DNA of 64,000 bases from Osedax fenrisi (taxonomy: Eukaryota > Annelida > Polychaeta > Sabellida > Siboglinidae): contig OZ025240.1 in assembly GCA_964019155.1 (NCBI GenBank), forward strand, positions 28,746,749 through 28,810,748, written 5' to 3'. Within the stretch, counting starts at the first letter, position 1. Each line of letters opens with the position of its first letter. Position numbers and translations under genes: made by a program. The notes below the pieces were generated by a model that worked only from the letters and a program-made list of their open reading frames with translations, searched no databases and was not told the origin of the DNA. Shown here one piece after another: positions 10,456-33,061 of the stretch.

Positions 10456-13400
10456 GTTATAATAACTATTATATATATATTATCCAATATATTATATTTA
10501 TATATTATATATATATTAGTTTAATATTTTATTCATATATTTTAAATACCAATTACTTATTTTGATTATATCTAATTAGGTAGTTGAAATAATTTTAATA
10601 TTTAATGTTGGCGTTACTAAATATTCACAGATAATTAAGTATGTAATTCATGTGTAAAATATTCCAATATTAAAATATGTAAATGTATCTAATGCGTAGG
10701 CAGAATTATAGAATATATACTAATATATATATAAATATATAGTCCATATTTAATATCGTTCATTTAACATATATACCGTCATACATATAGATATTATTTA
10801 AATGTAATCAATATAAATACAGAAATAACGTATACGAATAAATAACAGCTATTCGATATTCATATAATCTTGAATATTAATTATATTACTATATAAATTA
10901 CTTAAATTTATAGTAGATGTTTTATTAAAAATTAATTAGATTTATATAATACATATAATTAATATTCAAGCTTATATACTATTTAGTATCTATATTAAGT
11001 TTTACTAAACTAGGCACAAAAAAAATAAAAAGCGTTTCTAAGCACACAAGTGTTTTTAGGCTCGCTTCGGGGTGTAATTCAGCTAAAAAAACCATAAAAA
11101 CCAAACCTAACTAAATTATCAAACAACCTAAAATTATCATTCCGTAAATATATATATATATATTAAATTTGAATATTTAGACATTTTAAATAATATTTAT
11201 ACATATCACCGTATAACAGATGTTAAATAAATGATATAAAATATTTACAATATATTTCTATATATTAATATTTATTCTATATATCTGCATACTTATTACA
11301 TTCATTCATATTTGAATATTTACATATCGGAATATTTAATATTTACATACGTGACCTATATAATTAATTATTTGAATATTTAGCTATGCCGCACTAAATA
11401 TCAACAGTATTTCTGAAGTCAACTTCGATATGGCCGACTTATTCAAAGTAATACGTAATCGAATTGTTATATTAAATATGTGTATTATTAATATTGTTAT
11501 AATGTATATTTAATTATAATATTATATTCAATAATATTTGTTTTATTAATTTATTTTCAAATTTTAAGTCTTACAAACTATATTTGATATTTTAAATTAT
11601 TGATTCGTTAAAATTTCTAATCTGAATTTTTAATTCTTTAAGTACATTTATTATATCATATTTTTTAATTTATTCTTCACTTTTTTCTTTATCTTGTATG
11701 ATCATCATAATTCAGTTTTTATTCATTCTGCAGCATAACAGTTGACCTGTGTCCTATCTTTATTTCATCAATTAAATTTGTTATGATCTCTGTGCCATCT
11801 AGGAATGTATTTTAAATTACATTTCTTATTTCATCATTGTTCATATTAATTTGTATTCGAATATTTTTTTGTATTCGTTTACTCTATATCTATAAATAGT
11901 AAATGTCTGCTGTTGATATTTATTTATTAATTTATTTATGTGTTCTGCTGGTCTCTTTTATTCAAAATACGTATTTCTTTATAAATTCGGTTTCAATTGA
12001 AAGATGTTTTTCTAGATTATTTTTGTCAACATTATAAATAATATAATACGTATTACATTATATTATGATTTTAATATAATCATATTGAAATCATTAATTT
12101 AAAATGAGTTTTCATATTGATTTGTATATCTAATTCAACAATGTACTACTAGAGTAGTACTACTACTGGACAATAATATAATATCATTCAATTATACAGG
12201 CTTCAAATTAAAGTTTCATAAAATATGTGTATGCAGTCGTCCAGTTCTAGGGATACAACTATTTAATATAAACAAATTATATATAAATAATATCTAACAT
12301 ATATTAATTATTTATTAATTAACTATATTTAATTGGACATTTTTTTAAATTTATAAGCAATTAAAATTAATTGGCAACATTTTTTATAATATATTATAAA
12401 ATAATTTTTTTTAATTTCTATGCAATTAAAATCATGGATACATTTTTCTATTGAAATTATATAATATAATGTTTAAACATAATTAATTAACTTATATGTC
12501 TTATTATATTTGCTTATATATATAATATTATATTTTACTTCACTTTGCTCTATATTTATGTAATTATTGTAGCTTGTAATATTTATATTTACCATGTACT
12601 ATATAAGTAGTACTAATTAATGAGTATAATGTAATTACTATTTATATTATGTCATTTCTTTATTTATAATTTCCATATATTATAATATACCGAATAGCTT
12701 TTATTATAAAATATTCAATATAGCTTGGATACCACATATACAACTACTATCAGCTAGATACAATATTCACTATACACAAGTGAATACAAATATAGACACT
12801 GCGCAATTAGTGGATGTCCATTAATCAACACACACACAGCGTGTTTTGATTAAACAATAGAGCAGTGAAATTACAGACTTTTCATACATATAGTGGCATA
12901 TATCTGCGACTACGTATACAGTCAACAGAATACTGTGTAGAAACATATCACGTCATTACATACATCATTAAATAATAATGATCATATCTACGTCGTTCAA
13001 AGAATATAGATTGTGAAGTCTATGTTTGACATACAAGTTATGCTTACCAGTTCACACTTGATACTAATATATATTATAACTGGTATCTATTTTATATCTA
13101 AGTTTTCTCTGTTTTATTGATTTAATGCTAGTGTTAATAATGTAAGTACAAATAAGGACAGGACATCTAATTTCTACGATGGTACATAACTATTGTATTT
13201 TAGCGTTTATTGTGACAATATTTATCCAAAATAAAATGTTTCACTAGCATAATATTTGTTCGTGTTTTTACAAATGGTAATACCAGCAACTAATATAAAG
13301 TTGCATTGCCTCTATATTCTAATGGTAGAGTAAATGTAAATAATTAACTACACCATAGCAATCTCTTTGAATATAATAATTAACTTTAAAAAATGAGATA

Positions 13401-15788
13401 ATTCAATTATAATATATATACATATATATATACGCGTTACATAGATATAATATACCCCGAATCCATTACCCATCACCACACGCAGGTATACGGCAACAAA
13501 GGAGACTCGGACCTGTCGGCCGAGTACATAAAGCGAACCCTCACCCGACAGCTGGCGTTCGACACCTACGCCCCCCTGAAATGGGCGTTGGACGCCGCCG
13601 CCCTTTCGCAGTACTTCGTGTCGCACGCTAAGTTCACCACGGCCCGCAAGTGTCTCGCCGCCGCCGAACACCTCCTCAAGACCGACTACGCGAAACAGGG
13701 CGATAAACCCGAGGCGGATGAGGTGGTGGGAGGCGAGGAGGACACTCACGAGCGAGTCTGGGCGAGCGTCGCGCGCTGCTGGACAAAGTACACGATCGAA
13801 CTGCTCGACTCGTCGTGGCAACGACTACAGAAGTTACCCGACGACTACATTTCGGGTGGAGACGTTGAAGAAGTAGATGACAATTCAGATCACGTCGATT
13901 TCAAACTGGATTGCGTCGAAGAAGAACGTCGAGTCACCGCGTCGCCGGTTCTCGACTTCGCCGCGGCTCGCGAAGTGTTCAAGGTCGGCGTCGACTGGGT
14001 TCGCAAGTCGTTGACCTACTTCGTGATCGACGGCTACTGTTCCGACTTCGTGGAGATCACGCAGGACCACTCGCAGCTGTTCAAACACCTCGCCAACTTC
14101 GAAACGGACGACGGCCGCCGCGCCAAGATGCACAAACGGCGCGCCGACCTCTTGAACCCTCTGGTCGCCGAGATCAGTAAACAATACTACATGCTGGTCT
14201 ATCGGCAGTTGACCTTCGAACTCGGCGAAATCTACGGCGCCATCCTGGACGTGAAACTGACAGCGCTGGAGCAGTACGCTTCCGCTGAACCGGCGTTCCC
14301 CACGACCACGGCATCGGGGGCCGCGGTTCGTAAAGTGAACGAGTTGATCTCGCGCGGTCTGCACGAGTTCAACGCCTACGTGAAGACGCTACGAGACGCC
14401 GCCACCGATAAGCTGCCCGCTAAACTTGACTCAGATGACGAACGGCCTTGTATGGTGGCCCACTTCTACAACGCTCGCCTCTACTCAAAGTTTGTTACTT
14501 CTAACGTCGACGAGAAGGCGAAGAATCTTAATCTGTCGATCTCGTGCTACCGGTTCGATGCTAATAGTAGCTATTATTTCTGCTAATAGTCGCTATTATT
14601 TCTGCTAATAGTCGCTATTATTTCTGCTAATAGTTGCTATTATGTCTGCTAATAGTCGCTATTATTTCTGCTAATAGTTGCTATTATTTCTGCTAATAGT
14701 CACTATTATTTCTGCTAATAGTCGCTATTATTTCTGCTAATAGTCGCTATTATTTCTGCTAATAGTCGCTATTATTTCTGCTAATAGTCGCTATTATTTC
14801 TGCTAATAGTTGCTATTATTTCTGCTAATAGTCGCTATTATTTCTGCTAATAGTCGCTATTATTTCTGCTAATAGTTGCTATTATTTCTGCTAATAGTCG
14901 CTATTATTTCTGCTAATAGTCGCTATTATTTCTGCTAATAGTCGCTATTATTTCTGTTAATAGTCGCTATTATTTCTGCTAATAGTCGCTATTATTTCTG
15001 CTAATATTCACTATTATTTCTGTTAAAATGTAACCCATAATCGCCATCATGCTATACATTATTGCGATATATTAGTGCGAAAAACTTATATATTTATTAA
15101 TGTGATTCCAAATATGCACATCATCCCTTTATATTGCGCGATTAGGCATATATATTTGTTTTGTTGCTCGCTAGCGACAATAACAGGTTGCTAAAATAGT
15201 AGCCTATAGGCTTATCATAGATGATATGATAAAAGGTAGCTACAATATTATACATGCTACGGCACAACATGGACCCATTGGCTTTTAGATAGATACACAT
15301 TTGTAGTAGAAAATTTGTATTAGTAATACACATAGTTATAAATACATTGAACGATGTGGATAAATGATGCTTTTATCGGTGATATAAAAAAATATGATTT
15401 TAAAAAATAGTGATTAAATTTCGAATTGAAACCTTTAACTAAAGACTTTATCAATCGGCTCGTACGCGTTAAACATTAAAAAGTATACGGGCGACAATAG
15501 AAAATAGTCATCATTATTTCGAAGCCCTTTAGAATCATACAATCCTACTTATAGTATAGACAAGGAAGAAGAGCTATATTTCTAACTATAATTCTAACAC
15601 TGCTTATCACACTAATACACGCGATAACGACTACATCGCGCCTGACCAGGTTCATCGTGGACTACTGCGCTCTGCATGAGTCTGCTCGCGTCGTCATGAA
15701 GGCCGAGCTAGCGCTGTGCGAGGAGATGATCGTACTGCTGCCGGCTAAGATCAGGAAGATCCAACGCGAGGCCGCCGAAGCGACGTGA
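9889..15788 (+). CDS. KIFBP: KIF-binding protein (KBP) gene model, three exons
   Basis: Joining 9889-10455, 13486-14552 and 15650-15788 gives one frame of about 590 residues; the human protein has 621. KBP is a cytoplasmic TPR-helix protein that binds the motor domains of a subset of kinesins and keeps them off microtubules. Recognisable blocks in order are EPYKSKYKASDIL, LNQLGILFSSLSEL, TLTLYYLAQVYG, LKWALDAAALSQYFV, ARCWTKYTIELLD, LDFAAAREVFKVG, QDHSQLFKHLANFETD, RAKMHKRRADLLNPL, QYYMLVYRQLTFELGEIY and, across intron 2, CYRFIVDYC. Both introns have GT/AG borders and the exact phases needed (0 and 2). The start ATG has an AAAATG context. Exon 1 is AT-rich while exons 2-3 are strikingly GC-rich. 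Confidence 0.95.
10456..13485 (+). other. KIFBP: KIFBP intron 1
   Basis: About 3.0 kb, extremely AT-rich, with no coding signal on either strand. The acceptor is ACACGCAG|GTATAC. It contains a patch at 11020-11110 of more mixed composition and several short TA runs; no transposon with clear ends was seen. Confidence 0.85.
13486..14552 (+). CDS. KIFBP: KIFBP exon 2
   Basis: 1067 nt starting VYGNKGDSDLSAEYIKRTL and ending SISCYR (phase 2). It carries most of the TPR-like helical repeats. GC content is far above the surroundings, with many codons ending in C or G. The ends were chosen because they join seamlessly to exon 1 (YYLAQ|VYG) and exon 3 (CYR|FIVDYC). The donor CCG|GTTCGA is weak and lies only a few bases before a minisatellite. 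Confidence 0.93.
14557..15027 (+). repeat. 22-bp minisatellite in KIFBP intron 2
   Basis: About 21 tandem 22-bp units built around AATAGTCGCTATT, which is itself an inverted repeat (AATAG/CTATT). Variants have TTG or TCA in place of TCG. The array begins within about 5 nt of the exon 2 donor and occupies nearly half of the intron. Confidence 0.95.
15028..15649 (+). other. KIFBP: Rest of KIFBP intron 2
   Basis: Non-coding AT-rich DNA ending in the acceptor CTGACCAG|GTTC. No repeat with clear ends seen. Confidence 0.7.
15650..15788 (+). CDS. KIFBP: KIFBP exon 3 (C-terminus)
   Basis: Encodes FIVDYCALHESARVVMKAEL through the final helix (EEMIVLLPAKIRKIQREAAE) and a TGA stop at 15786-15788. This matches the conserved C-terminal end of KBP (FIVDYC, MVSLLP in vertebrates). 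GC-rich like exon 2. A possible poly(A) signal AATAAA follows at about 15915. Confidence 0.93.
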
Positions 15789-18700
15789 GGTCGCGCGACC
15801 TCTAGAGAAGGATGACTCGTCGAGCACTTATTCACCATTCACGTTTCGTAGATTTATTTTCAGCCTACCGCATTATTCTACTATTCTACGCGTTACGTTT
15901 ATATATGATATGTTTAATAAATTATTGATAACAATTAAACTGATGATGATAACACTTATTTTATATTCGAATCGTAGATTTATTTAAAACTATCGCATTA
16001 CTCTATTATATACGAGATATTTATATAGGAAATATTTAATAAAAATATGATAAAAAGAATAATGATAATACTATGTGTGAATTATTAGAGTATAATAAAT
16101 TAATAATAATCGTATAAAAGTAATTAATAATCGATGGATTGGTGTTCTATGTGTGTTATAGCCTCTTCATTATTCCAAAGTTTAAGTTATTACAAGATTC
16201 GCTGTAGACCCGATTGTAATACGACTGTATAAGTATCTCATTAGTAATAGTCGTAAGAAAGATAACAGTAAATGCATTCATAAATTAGTTATTTGTATAC
16301 GTATTAATATTAGATACTCGCTAATGCGTAAATGTCCTTTATTAACGGATATATCCACTAACCATGACATTATTTTTATGCAGTGAGAAGTCATTCAATA
16401 TGGTGAATATGAAATTTTCATACTCTTCAGACCTTTTCTTCCGTAGAAGGGTATTTTTTTCAATTCTGAATTATAATTAATAATTATAGTAAATTCATTA
16501 TTCTGAATAATATTAATTTATTTAATTTTATTACAAGTCGAGTTACCAGAATTCATAAAAGTTGATTCACAGTTATATTAAATTATAATTATTATAAGTT
16601 TCTATTCATATAAATTAATTATTATTTGATTAATTTAATAATAATTATATAATAATAATAATCAATATTGGGTGTTCCTCTATCGGGTTAATTCACCCGC
16701 TACTTTTTATCAACTAACCGAGTATTCATTTCTAATATTTCAACTTTTAGTTTGGTGTTTTCCCCAATGATTGTGATAATATTATCCTTTAATTCATTGA
16801 AAATATTATCAGTGTTATATATCTGTCATTTAAATATAATTAAGAAATTAGCTTTTGTGTAGTTAAAATGCAGAGCTATATATATATATAACTAGATTTA
16901 ACTCATACGATGTTTTTACAACATCGAGCAGAGCTATATTACATGAGTTACTATATGTAGTGAGTGTTTAGTCTATTCATTCACAGACAACAATATTTAA
17001 ATCGTAGTTTATTAACAGATATAGTATCACATTCATATACTATTATAAGGTGGTGTAGTATATTTATAGATTTTTGTCAATATAAATATATATTCAGGAT
17101 TGTGAATATTTAGATATAGATAATTTATAGATTTTATTTAATATGCTTGTTAGCAAGCATGATTAAGTATTCAATCATTTGTCATTTTTACTTATCATTA
17201 TATGTTTGTATGAGATTAATTTAATTATTTCATTTCATTAATATTTAATAAATTATAACTTGATACTGAATCTATATAGATACGAGATATTAATAAATAT
17301 TAAAAAAAATTATATCAGAAACATGAAATGTATTAGATTTATTAGAATATGTAATATGCAAGATACAAATAAAGTAAATAATATCACAAATGGGATCATT
17401 TTAAAATAGTTAATCTATATAACTACTATTTAAAACAAAGGGTGAACACTTATATTTCTCTATAATTTATAGTGTATAAATATATTTAAATTAAAAATAA
17501 AATTACATAATTTAAATCCCTAAAGAATATTTCATAATTTATAATAGAAATTTATATAATTTATTTATTAATATGAATATATATTTGATATTATCGTATG
17601 CTTTGTACATACATATGTTAACATAGATTTAGTTATACTATATATATATATTTATAAACTTTAGAATTGATTTCTTGGTTCATGATAGTCATATGGTCGT
17701 AAGTAAAGGTTTTCTCTTCTGTTTCACTCTTTAACTGTTGTTAGTGAGGGAAGGTGTGTTAGTAATACAATGATAAGGTTAATGTCGGGGGCGTCTATGG
17801 GAATTATCAAGGAGAGGGGCCGAAATTAAAAACAAATGCTTATATAGTAATAAATGTACGCATTATATATTTATAAAAATATACATTTTTCTACCGAACA
17901 GTTGAGTCATATGCCCAAGATCCACCCACTATGAATCATACTACTAATGTCATACATTATTGTGAAGCATGCATATCACTAGAAATATTCTATAATTTCA
18001 GAATATTCGAGGTGTGGACACTTACAAAATAACATAATTTATTTGATTGCGAAACCGTCTCCCGTTTATAACACATGCATACGCGCAATAAGAGAATAGT
18101 ACGCCTATTGTTACAGCTATTGTTACAAGTCTCCAGCAATGAGGACAAGAGAGACCACATTTTAAAATAAATTAATATATATATATATATATATATACTA
18201 CATATATAATAATTAATGTAGATGCTACTAAGATCGTGGAGTTATAACAATTATTTTGGCAATAAGGGTGATCAATTAATAATATATGTTATTGATACTG
18301 GTCGTAGAAATTATAATTCTAATGTATATAATGATAATGGTACGAAACATATGAGGTGTTATATACATATATAGTATTATAATAGTATGATAATAAGTCA
18401 CTATTTTTATGACATTTATTTTTTTACAATTCCGAATCTTCTAGGGTATGCTAAAGTCCTCGCTGTTTAACATGAGAATTTAAAAAGTGATTTTAACCTA
18501 CTAATAATTCATCATGATGTTTTATTAGCACATTGAATAAATGTGATAATTATTGAAAATAATAAACAAATTTAAGGCTAACATGATATTTTTTTACAAT
18601 TAATTATTAGTACCTATGTCTAGAATATATAAATATTTTTATTAAAAAACAATAATTTGCTGTTAATTTATTATTGAAACCATTTTATTGTATTTTTGGA

Positions 18701-18905
18701 TTTCAATATTAAAAAAAAGATAAAATTTATAATAATACTCAATCTAAAGTTTTATTTAAACTTTTATGATATTTATAGAACAAAAATATCTTACCTAAGC
18801 GTGATATTAATATTACAAAATAATATTTGAATATTTTTGCTGTACATCTCATAACAACTAAACTTAACCTAACATTATTTGCTCACTTTGAAAGGTAAAC
18901 ATTGA
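15789..18905. other. AT-rich spacer between the KIFBP and NDC80 3' ends
   Basis: KIFBP (plus) and NDC80 (minus) converge here, so this holds both 3' UTRs and spacer. There are scattered TA runs (for example 18176-18196) and no confident exon. The missing C-terminal exons of NDC80 would be expected here if they exist, but I could not recognise any. Confidence 0.5.
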
Positions 18906-28242
<9,337 letters not shown>

Positions 28243-28367
28243 CTAGTGAGATAGAGAGGGGTGAGAGTGAGAGAGGGTGAGGGGTGCTGAAGTTCACGGC
28301 GGGTTTAGGTTTTCTACCGGTGGACTTCATCTAGTGAGATAGAGAGGGGTGAGAGTGAGAGAGGGTG

Positions 28368-28443
28368 CGGGGAGAGAGGGCAGCGTATCTCGGTAGTGTA
28401 TTCCTTAACGGTACGTATATCATATGTTACAAGTATATAATAT

Positions 28444-28488
<45 letters not shown>

Positions 28489-29203
28489 TAATTAAATACG
28501 TACATTTTATAGATATTTATAAATCGTACCAGTCGTATATCACATATATGTAGATTTGGACTTTAAACTTTCTATAGATAATAATCTATAGATTATTGTA
28601 CTATAGTCTATATAAAAATACGCTCATTCTTTTAATATGTATATATTTTGCGTATATATGTAAATATATATATAATAGATTCATAACAATACGATCATAT
28701 GTGTGTCTAGCATTGCATGCAGGATACATCTGAACACTGCGAAGTACCTACTCAGAGAACGCTTTAAATCGACGAGTTTTATATACGGAGCTGTTATAGT
28801 TTATGTGCTGGTTCGTGCAGGGCAATACGTAGATGGGCTATATTAAGCGTAGCACTATACTGTATAATATATCCATTCTAGCAATGAATATATACCCTTA
28901 GTAGAAAATATCAATGAAATAATTTCATTTTCTCCATTATGATTACCATTATATATAATTGTTATAACAAATAAAATTACAAACAAATTACAAACAAATT
29001 ACTGTTGGCAAAATCACAGAAGAGAATAATACAGTTCAACATCGATGACCAGACAATAAGAACATGGTATGTACACTGTACATTGTACAGTGTATGCCCA
29101 TTGTACACTAGGCAATGCGCGTCGTACACTTCATACCTCATTACGACACGATGATCTATAGTTCCCTATAGGGAAGACGTAAACTACACGGTAACAATAG
29201 CCG
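28368..29203. other. Region upstream of NDC80
   Basis: Contains a (TA)n tract (about 28448-28482), a short AC/GTAC-rich inverted stretch at 29071-29130 and otherwise AT-rich DNA. The NDC80 promoter should be here; no distinct element was recognised. Confidence 0.5.
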
Positions 29204-30496
29204 TAAAGGGGGTATACAACTACAAGATTTTCCGGCAAGTTAAAAAAATATGTTAACTTTAAAACGATTTTCTATCAAGTTAACTACGATGTTAGCGGGA
29301 AATCCACTTACTTTACGGCAACCTGCACAGTAAAAACTAAACGTTCATAGGACTCAATTTAAACGTTCATTGGGTGGTCCAAATAGCGAACCTTTTATAA
29401 CGTTCATTAGACTCCAGTTTATAATGAACGTGTTTGCATAAACGTTCATTAGACTCTATATTCTAATGAACGTTTTTGCATAAACGTTCATTAGACTCTA
29501 TATTATAATGAACGTTTATGCAAAAACGTTCATTAGACTCTATATTCTGAATATTTTATATTATTAATATGCTTATAATTATATATGTATTAGCGGAGAT
29601 ACGTTCATATTAGTATTTAACTTGTAATGACTTATATATTACAATATTATATAATTAGATATATGTTATATTTAATACATGAATTTAACATTAATAATAT
29701 TTTTAATATTAAATACAATGTTTCAATATTTAATATTGATAAATCATTATAACATTATTTCAAATTTATATTATCTTAATTATCAATATAATTATGATTA
29801 TAATTATTGTTGATTATTATAATTAAGTTGATACATAAATGAAATTATGATGATATCAAAATATCATAGATACTTAAAGAATTTATTATTTTAAAATAGT
29901 AACTTTATTTATTAAATCATAATATCAACTTAAATATAGAAATAAAATAATAATTGATACTTAATTCCATTAGTGCTAAATTAAATCAATTTAACAAAAT
30001 AAAGAAAAATTAAAATATGATATTGTATCTATATATAAATAAATAATCTAGGCGAAAATTAATATTATTGGCAAGAATTTTTAAAAAATAATTCTGTATT
30101 TAATAATATATCTAAAGGTTCATTGGAATTCAAATGTCTAAAGAACGTTTATATACCGTTGATAAACGTTCATTACACAACTATATTTCATGAACGTTTA
30201 TGTTAAATTTTATAATATTAAAGGTTCATTGGACTCTGAAATGTCTAAAGAACGTTTATACACCATTTATAAACGTTCATTACACAACTATATTTCATGA
30301 ACGTTTAGGTTAAATTTTATAATATTAAACGTTCATTAGACTCTGAATGTGTCTAATGAACGTTTAGTTTTTACTGTGTGCCTGAAATATAATAACTTTA
30401 TAGGAGGTATCCCATTATAACTTGATAGAACTGGTTTTACAGTTACAATATTCCTTGTAATTTGCCGGAAAATCTTGTAGTAGGATAACCCCTTTA
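29204..30496. mobile_element. Inverted-repeat element (outer of a nested pair)
   Basis: 1293 bp whose ends are diverged inverted copies of roughly 110 bp. Left: TAAAGGGGGTATACAAC then TACAAGATTTTCCGGCAA; right reverse complement: TAAAGGGGTTATCCTAC then the same TACAAGATTTTCCGGCAA. No coding capacity. It encloses the element at 29326-30378. Confidence 0.8.
29326..30378. mobile_element. Inverted-repeat element nested inside, with AACGTTCATTAGAC repeats
   Basis: Ends CACAGTAAAAACTAAACG (left) and its reverse complement (right, ..CGTTTAGTTTTTACTGTG). Behind each end lies a set of ~38-bp tandem repeats built on AACGTTCATTAGACTCTA / TAATGAACGTTT, each palindromic about AACGTT. The 0.5-kb centre is plain AT-rich DNA. 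No clear target duplication and no transposase. Confidence 0.82.
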
Positions 30497-31000
30497 ATGA
30501 AGACCCGAACATACCAGTCAACACAATACACTAATGCAATGCGTCATCGCAATGTACATAGCAGGTGGAGATGCATCAGGTCCCGGTGGTATATAACATG
30601 ACATAGCAACACATCACTATGTTGATTATGTCGTATTTGCTAGCATTAACATAATATCACGTCTCAGTATACTATACTATAGTTTAGTATTTCCGATGCA
30701 CCGCTACTTAGTGGTGGTGTTTCATGACATTTACTACAAGGACAGACCACCTTCAATCATATAGCTTATTTATAAGGGATTAATATGCTTAAATTAGTTG
30801 TATGCGATGCATATATGGGCATACCCTATTATAGGCCGTACACCGTACGACGTACAGTGTAAGTATGTCATTCGTAGTATAATTCCGGATTGATGATGAA
30901 GGCTAACGAAGATTATTCATTATGCATAGTATATATGTACATGTATATATCAGTATACATGTATAGTATATATACTTATATATATATACCATACATGGAC

Positions 31001-31008
<8 letters not shown>

Positions 31009-31052
<44 letters not shown>
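31009..31052. repeat. (TA)n microsatellite
   Basis: About 44 bp of TA, flanked on both sides by the ATACATGGACA motif. Confidence 0.95.
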
Positions 31053-31055
<3 letters not shown>

Positions 31056-31151
31056 ATATCATACATGGACATCAATGTCCAAATCGTAGCCGAGCATATA
31101 CGTTATACTATAGACTATCTTATATCGTCGCAACCCGCCGATTATATGTTA

Positions 31152-31291
31152 CAGTCAACTGTCGATATCTCAGAAACTCCGTACACTAAGAATGTTTACA
31201 AATGCTAGTCGGTGTCCTAAATATGCGTAGATATAATTCGAAGTATAAGACACATTTATCTCTTGAATTATGAGATATCGAGATGTGACTG
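31152..31291. mobile_element. pogo/Tc1-like MITE, 140 bp
   Basis: Left CAGTCAACTGTCGATATCTC and right reverse complement CAGTCACATCTCGATATCTC, with TA on both sides. CAGTC..CTCGATA-type ends and TA flanks are characteristic of pogo/Tigger-related MITEs. Confidence 0.75.
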
Positions 31292-31870
31292 TATATATAT
31301 AAACTGTATAAAGTGATATATCATTCTCGACTAATATATAGAGGAATGAAAGTTAAAACCTACATTGACAATACATAGCGAGCTGATAGATGTATTAACG
31401 AAATTAACAACTTATATATATATATATATATATATATTGATCTCAACATAATATTAAATACCATATAATTAGTATATGATAATCATATATTGAGTAAATT
31501 CCTAATTTTGTTTTATAAAATAAATAAACTATGGTTTTATCTAAGTTGATACTTACATCAGGTATGTTACTCGTATTGTACACTTAATAATTCAACATAG
31601 GTCATTAAATAATGTTTTTATGTAAATAATTTGTTTTTAAATCTTAAATTTTCAACAATTTAATGTTTGTGTATAAGTTACCAGGTCAACGATATATACA
31701 TATTTAATATTTAATAATTGTTAATAATATTTAAATTTTTATAATCTTTGCGTTATTATTAACAAATATTTTGCTAAGCAAAAATCCTAAAATCTTTGTT
31801 ATTAATAAATATCATAGACTTTGAGTGGGGTTTGCGTTTGGGTTTTTTAACCCCCACTCTAATGTATATG

Positions 31871-31901
<31 letters not shown>

Positions 31902-32730
31902 TAGTGCGCTCTCGATTTGCCGGCTATCGATGTACCGGCAATCGCGTTGTACGGGCACATATCTGAATAACAGATTTATTTCCTATCTATTCAATGTTAA
32001 TAATTTTCGATGTACCGGCACACAAAATATGTACATATTTCCCACAATTGCTCACTATGATTCATATTTAATTGCGAGTACCTAAGTGTTGTTATTATAT
32101 TGCAATGCACTCGCATAGTGTATAGGTTACTACCTACGCATGACTCATGAGCTCATGTACTAGTACTATAGTATCAGGCTAGTACTACTAGCTCAGGTAC
32201 TAGTACTATAATAATACCTACTAGTACATGTAGGACCTACTAGGACTCATAGCCTATAGGATGTATACGTGCATGTGTATAAGTAGCCTGTATGTGTATT
32301 ATTATGCCTATGTATTATTATGAATTAACGTGCTATTTGGTAATCCACCATCAACATCAGAGAACGCGAGACAATGGTTTGAATCACTAACAGAATACTT
32401 TGAATGTCACTCCAAAGATGCAAATGATATACATTTATTAAATGTATTATCTAAACGTTTGGATATAGTATGTAATAATAATAAAAAGCAAACTTTACAC
32501 CTTTTGTAAATAATTAAAAGTAGCTTATTTTATTTTATTTTGCATTCGTTTCATAACATTATAATACTATTTTATATCAGTTTATATATATTTTATACCA
32601 TTATAATAATAAACATAATATTTAATATTCTTCTTCATATATTCTATATTTTCTGCTATATCGATATACCGGCACTGTCGATGTACCGGCACAATTCCTC
32701 ATTCCCGATGGTGTCGGTACATCGAGAGTG

Positions 32731-32735
<5 letters not shown>
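31902..32735. mobile_element. pogo/Tigger-like transposon remnant
   Basis: Inverted ends TAGTGCGCTCTCGATTTGCC (left) and, reverse complemented, TAGTTCACTCTCGATGTACC (right), each preceded by TA. Several internal copies of CGATGTACCGGCA occur. A plus-strand relic at about 32336-32509 reads ENARQWFESLTEYFECHSKD, then HLLNVLSKRLDIV and NNKKQTLHLL before a stop. This resembles the C-terminus of Tigger/pogo transposases, which often ends in a KQTTI-type motif. Confidence 0.65.

Positions 32736-32799
<64 letters not shown>
32733..32799. repeat. (TA)n microsatellite
   Basis: About 65 bp of TA immediately at the right end of the pogo-like element. Confidence 0.95.
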
Positions 32800-32800
<1 letters not shown>

Positions 32801-32885
32801 ATTATATCTCCATTACCATTATTAAATATATTACATATTTGTTAGAACGAGTGGGTACATGATAAGTATTATACCCAGGTAGTTC

Positions 32886-32985
32886 GTGTGTGTGAATTTG
32901 TGTTTGTGTATTGTGTGTGTATATGTGTGTTGTATGTGTGTGAGTGTGTGTGTGAGTGTGTGTGTGTGTGAGTGGGTGTGTGTGT
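32886..32985. repeat. GT-rich microsatellite
   Basis: Compound (GT)n/(GTGA)n tract. Confidence 0.9.
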
Positions 32986-33061
32986 AAGTCTTCATCCGAT
33001 AACTCGATATAAGAAATAATCTAAATGATAATGACACATAGTCACTATGCAGGTATAGATA

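Noticed and set aside
13348..13821. Antisense 157-codon ORF, and another at 13885-14364, over KIFBP exon 2
   Set aside because: GC-rich coding DNA easily gives open antisense frames. The sense strand encodes conserved KBP.
28744..28840. Minus-strand reading PIYVLPCTNQHINYNSSVYK.. ending in a stop
   Set aside because: Exon-like but the frame cannot be decided: a different phase gives HLRIALHEPAHKL, which fits the unrecognised gene. Too weak to annotate alone.
30336..30524. Minus-strand 62-codon ORF
   Set aside because: Falls within the ends of the nested inverted-repeat elements, with mirrored sequence on the other arm.
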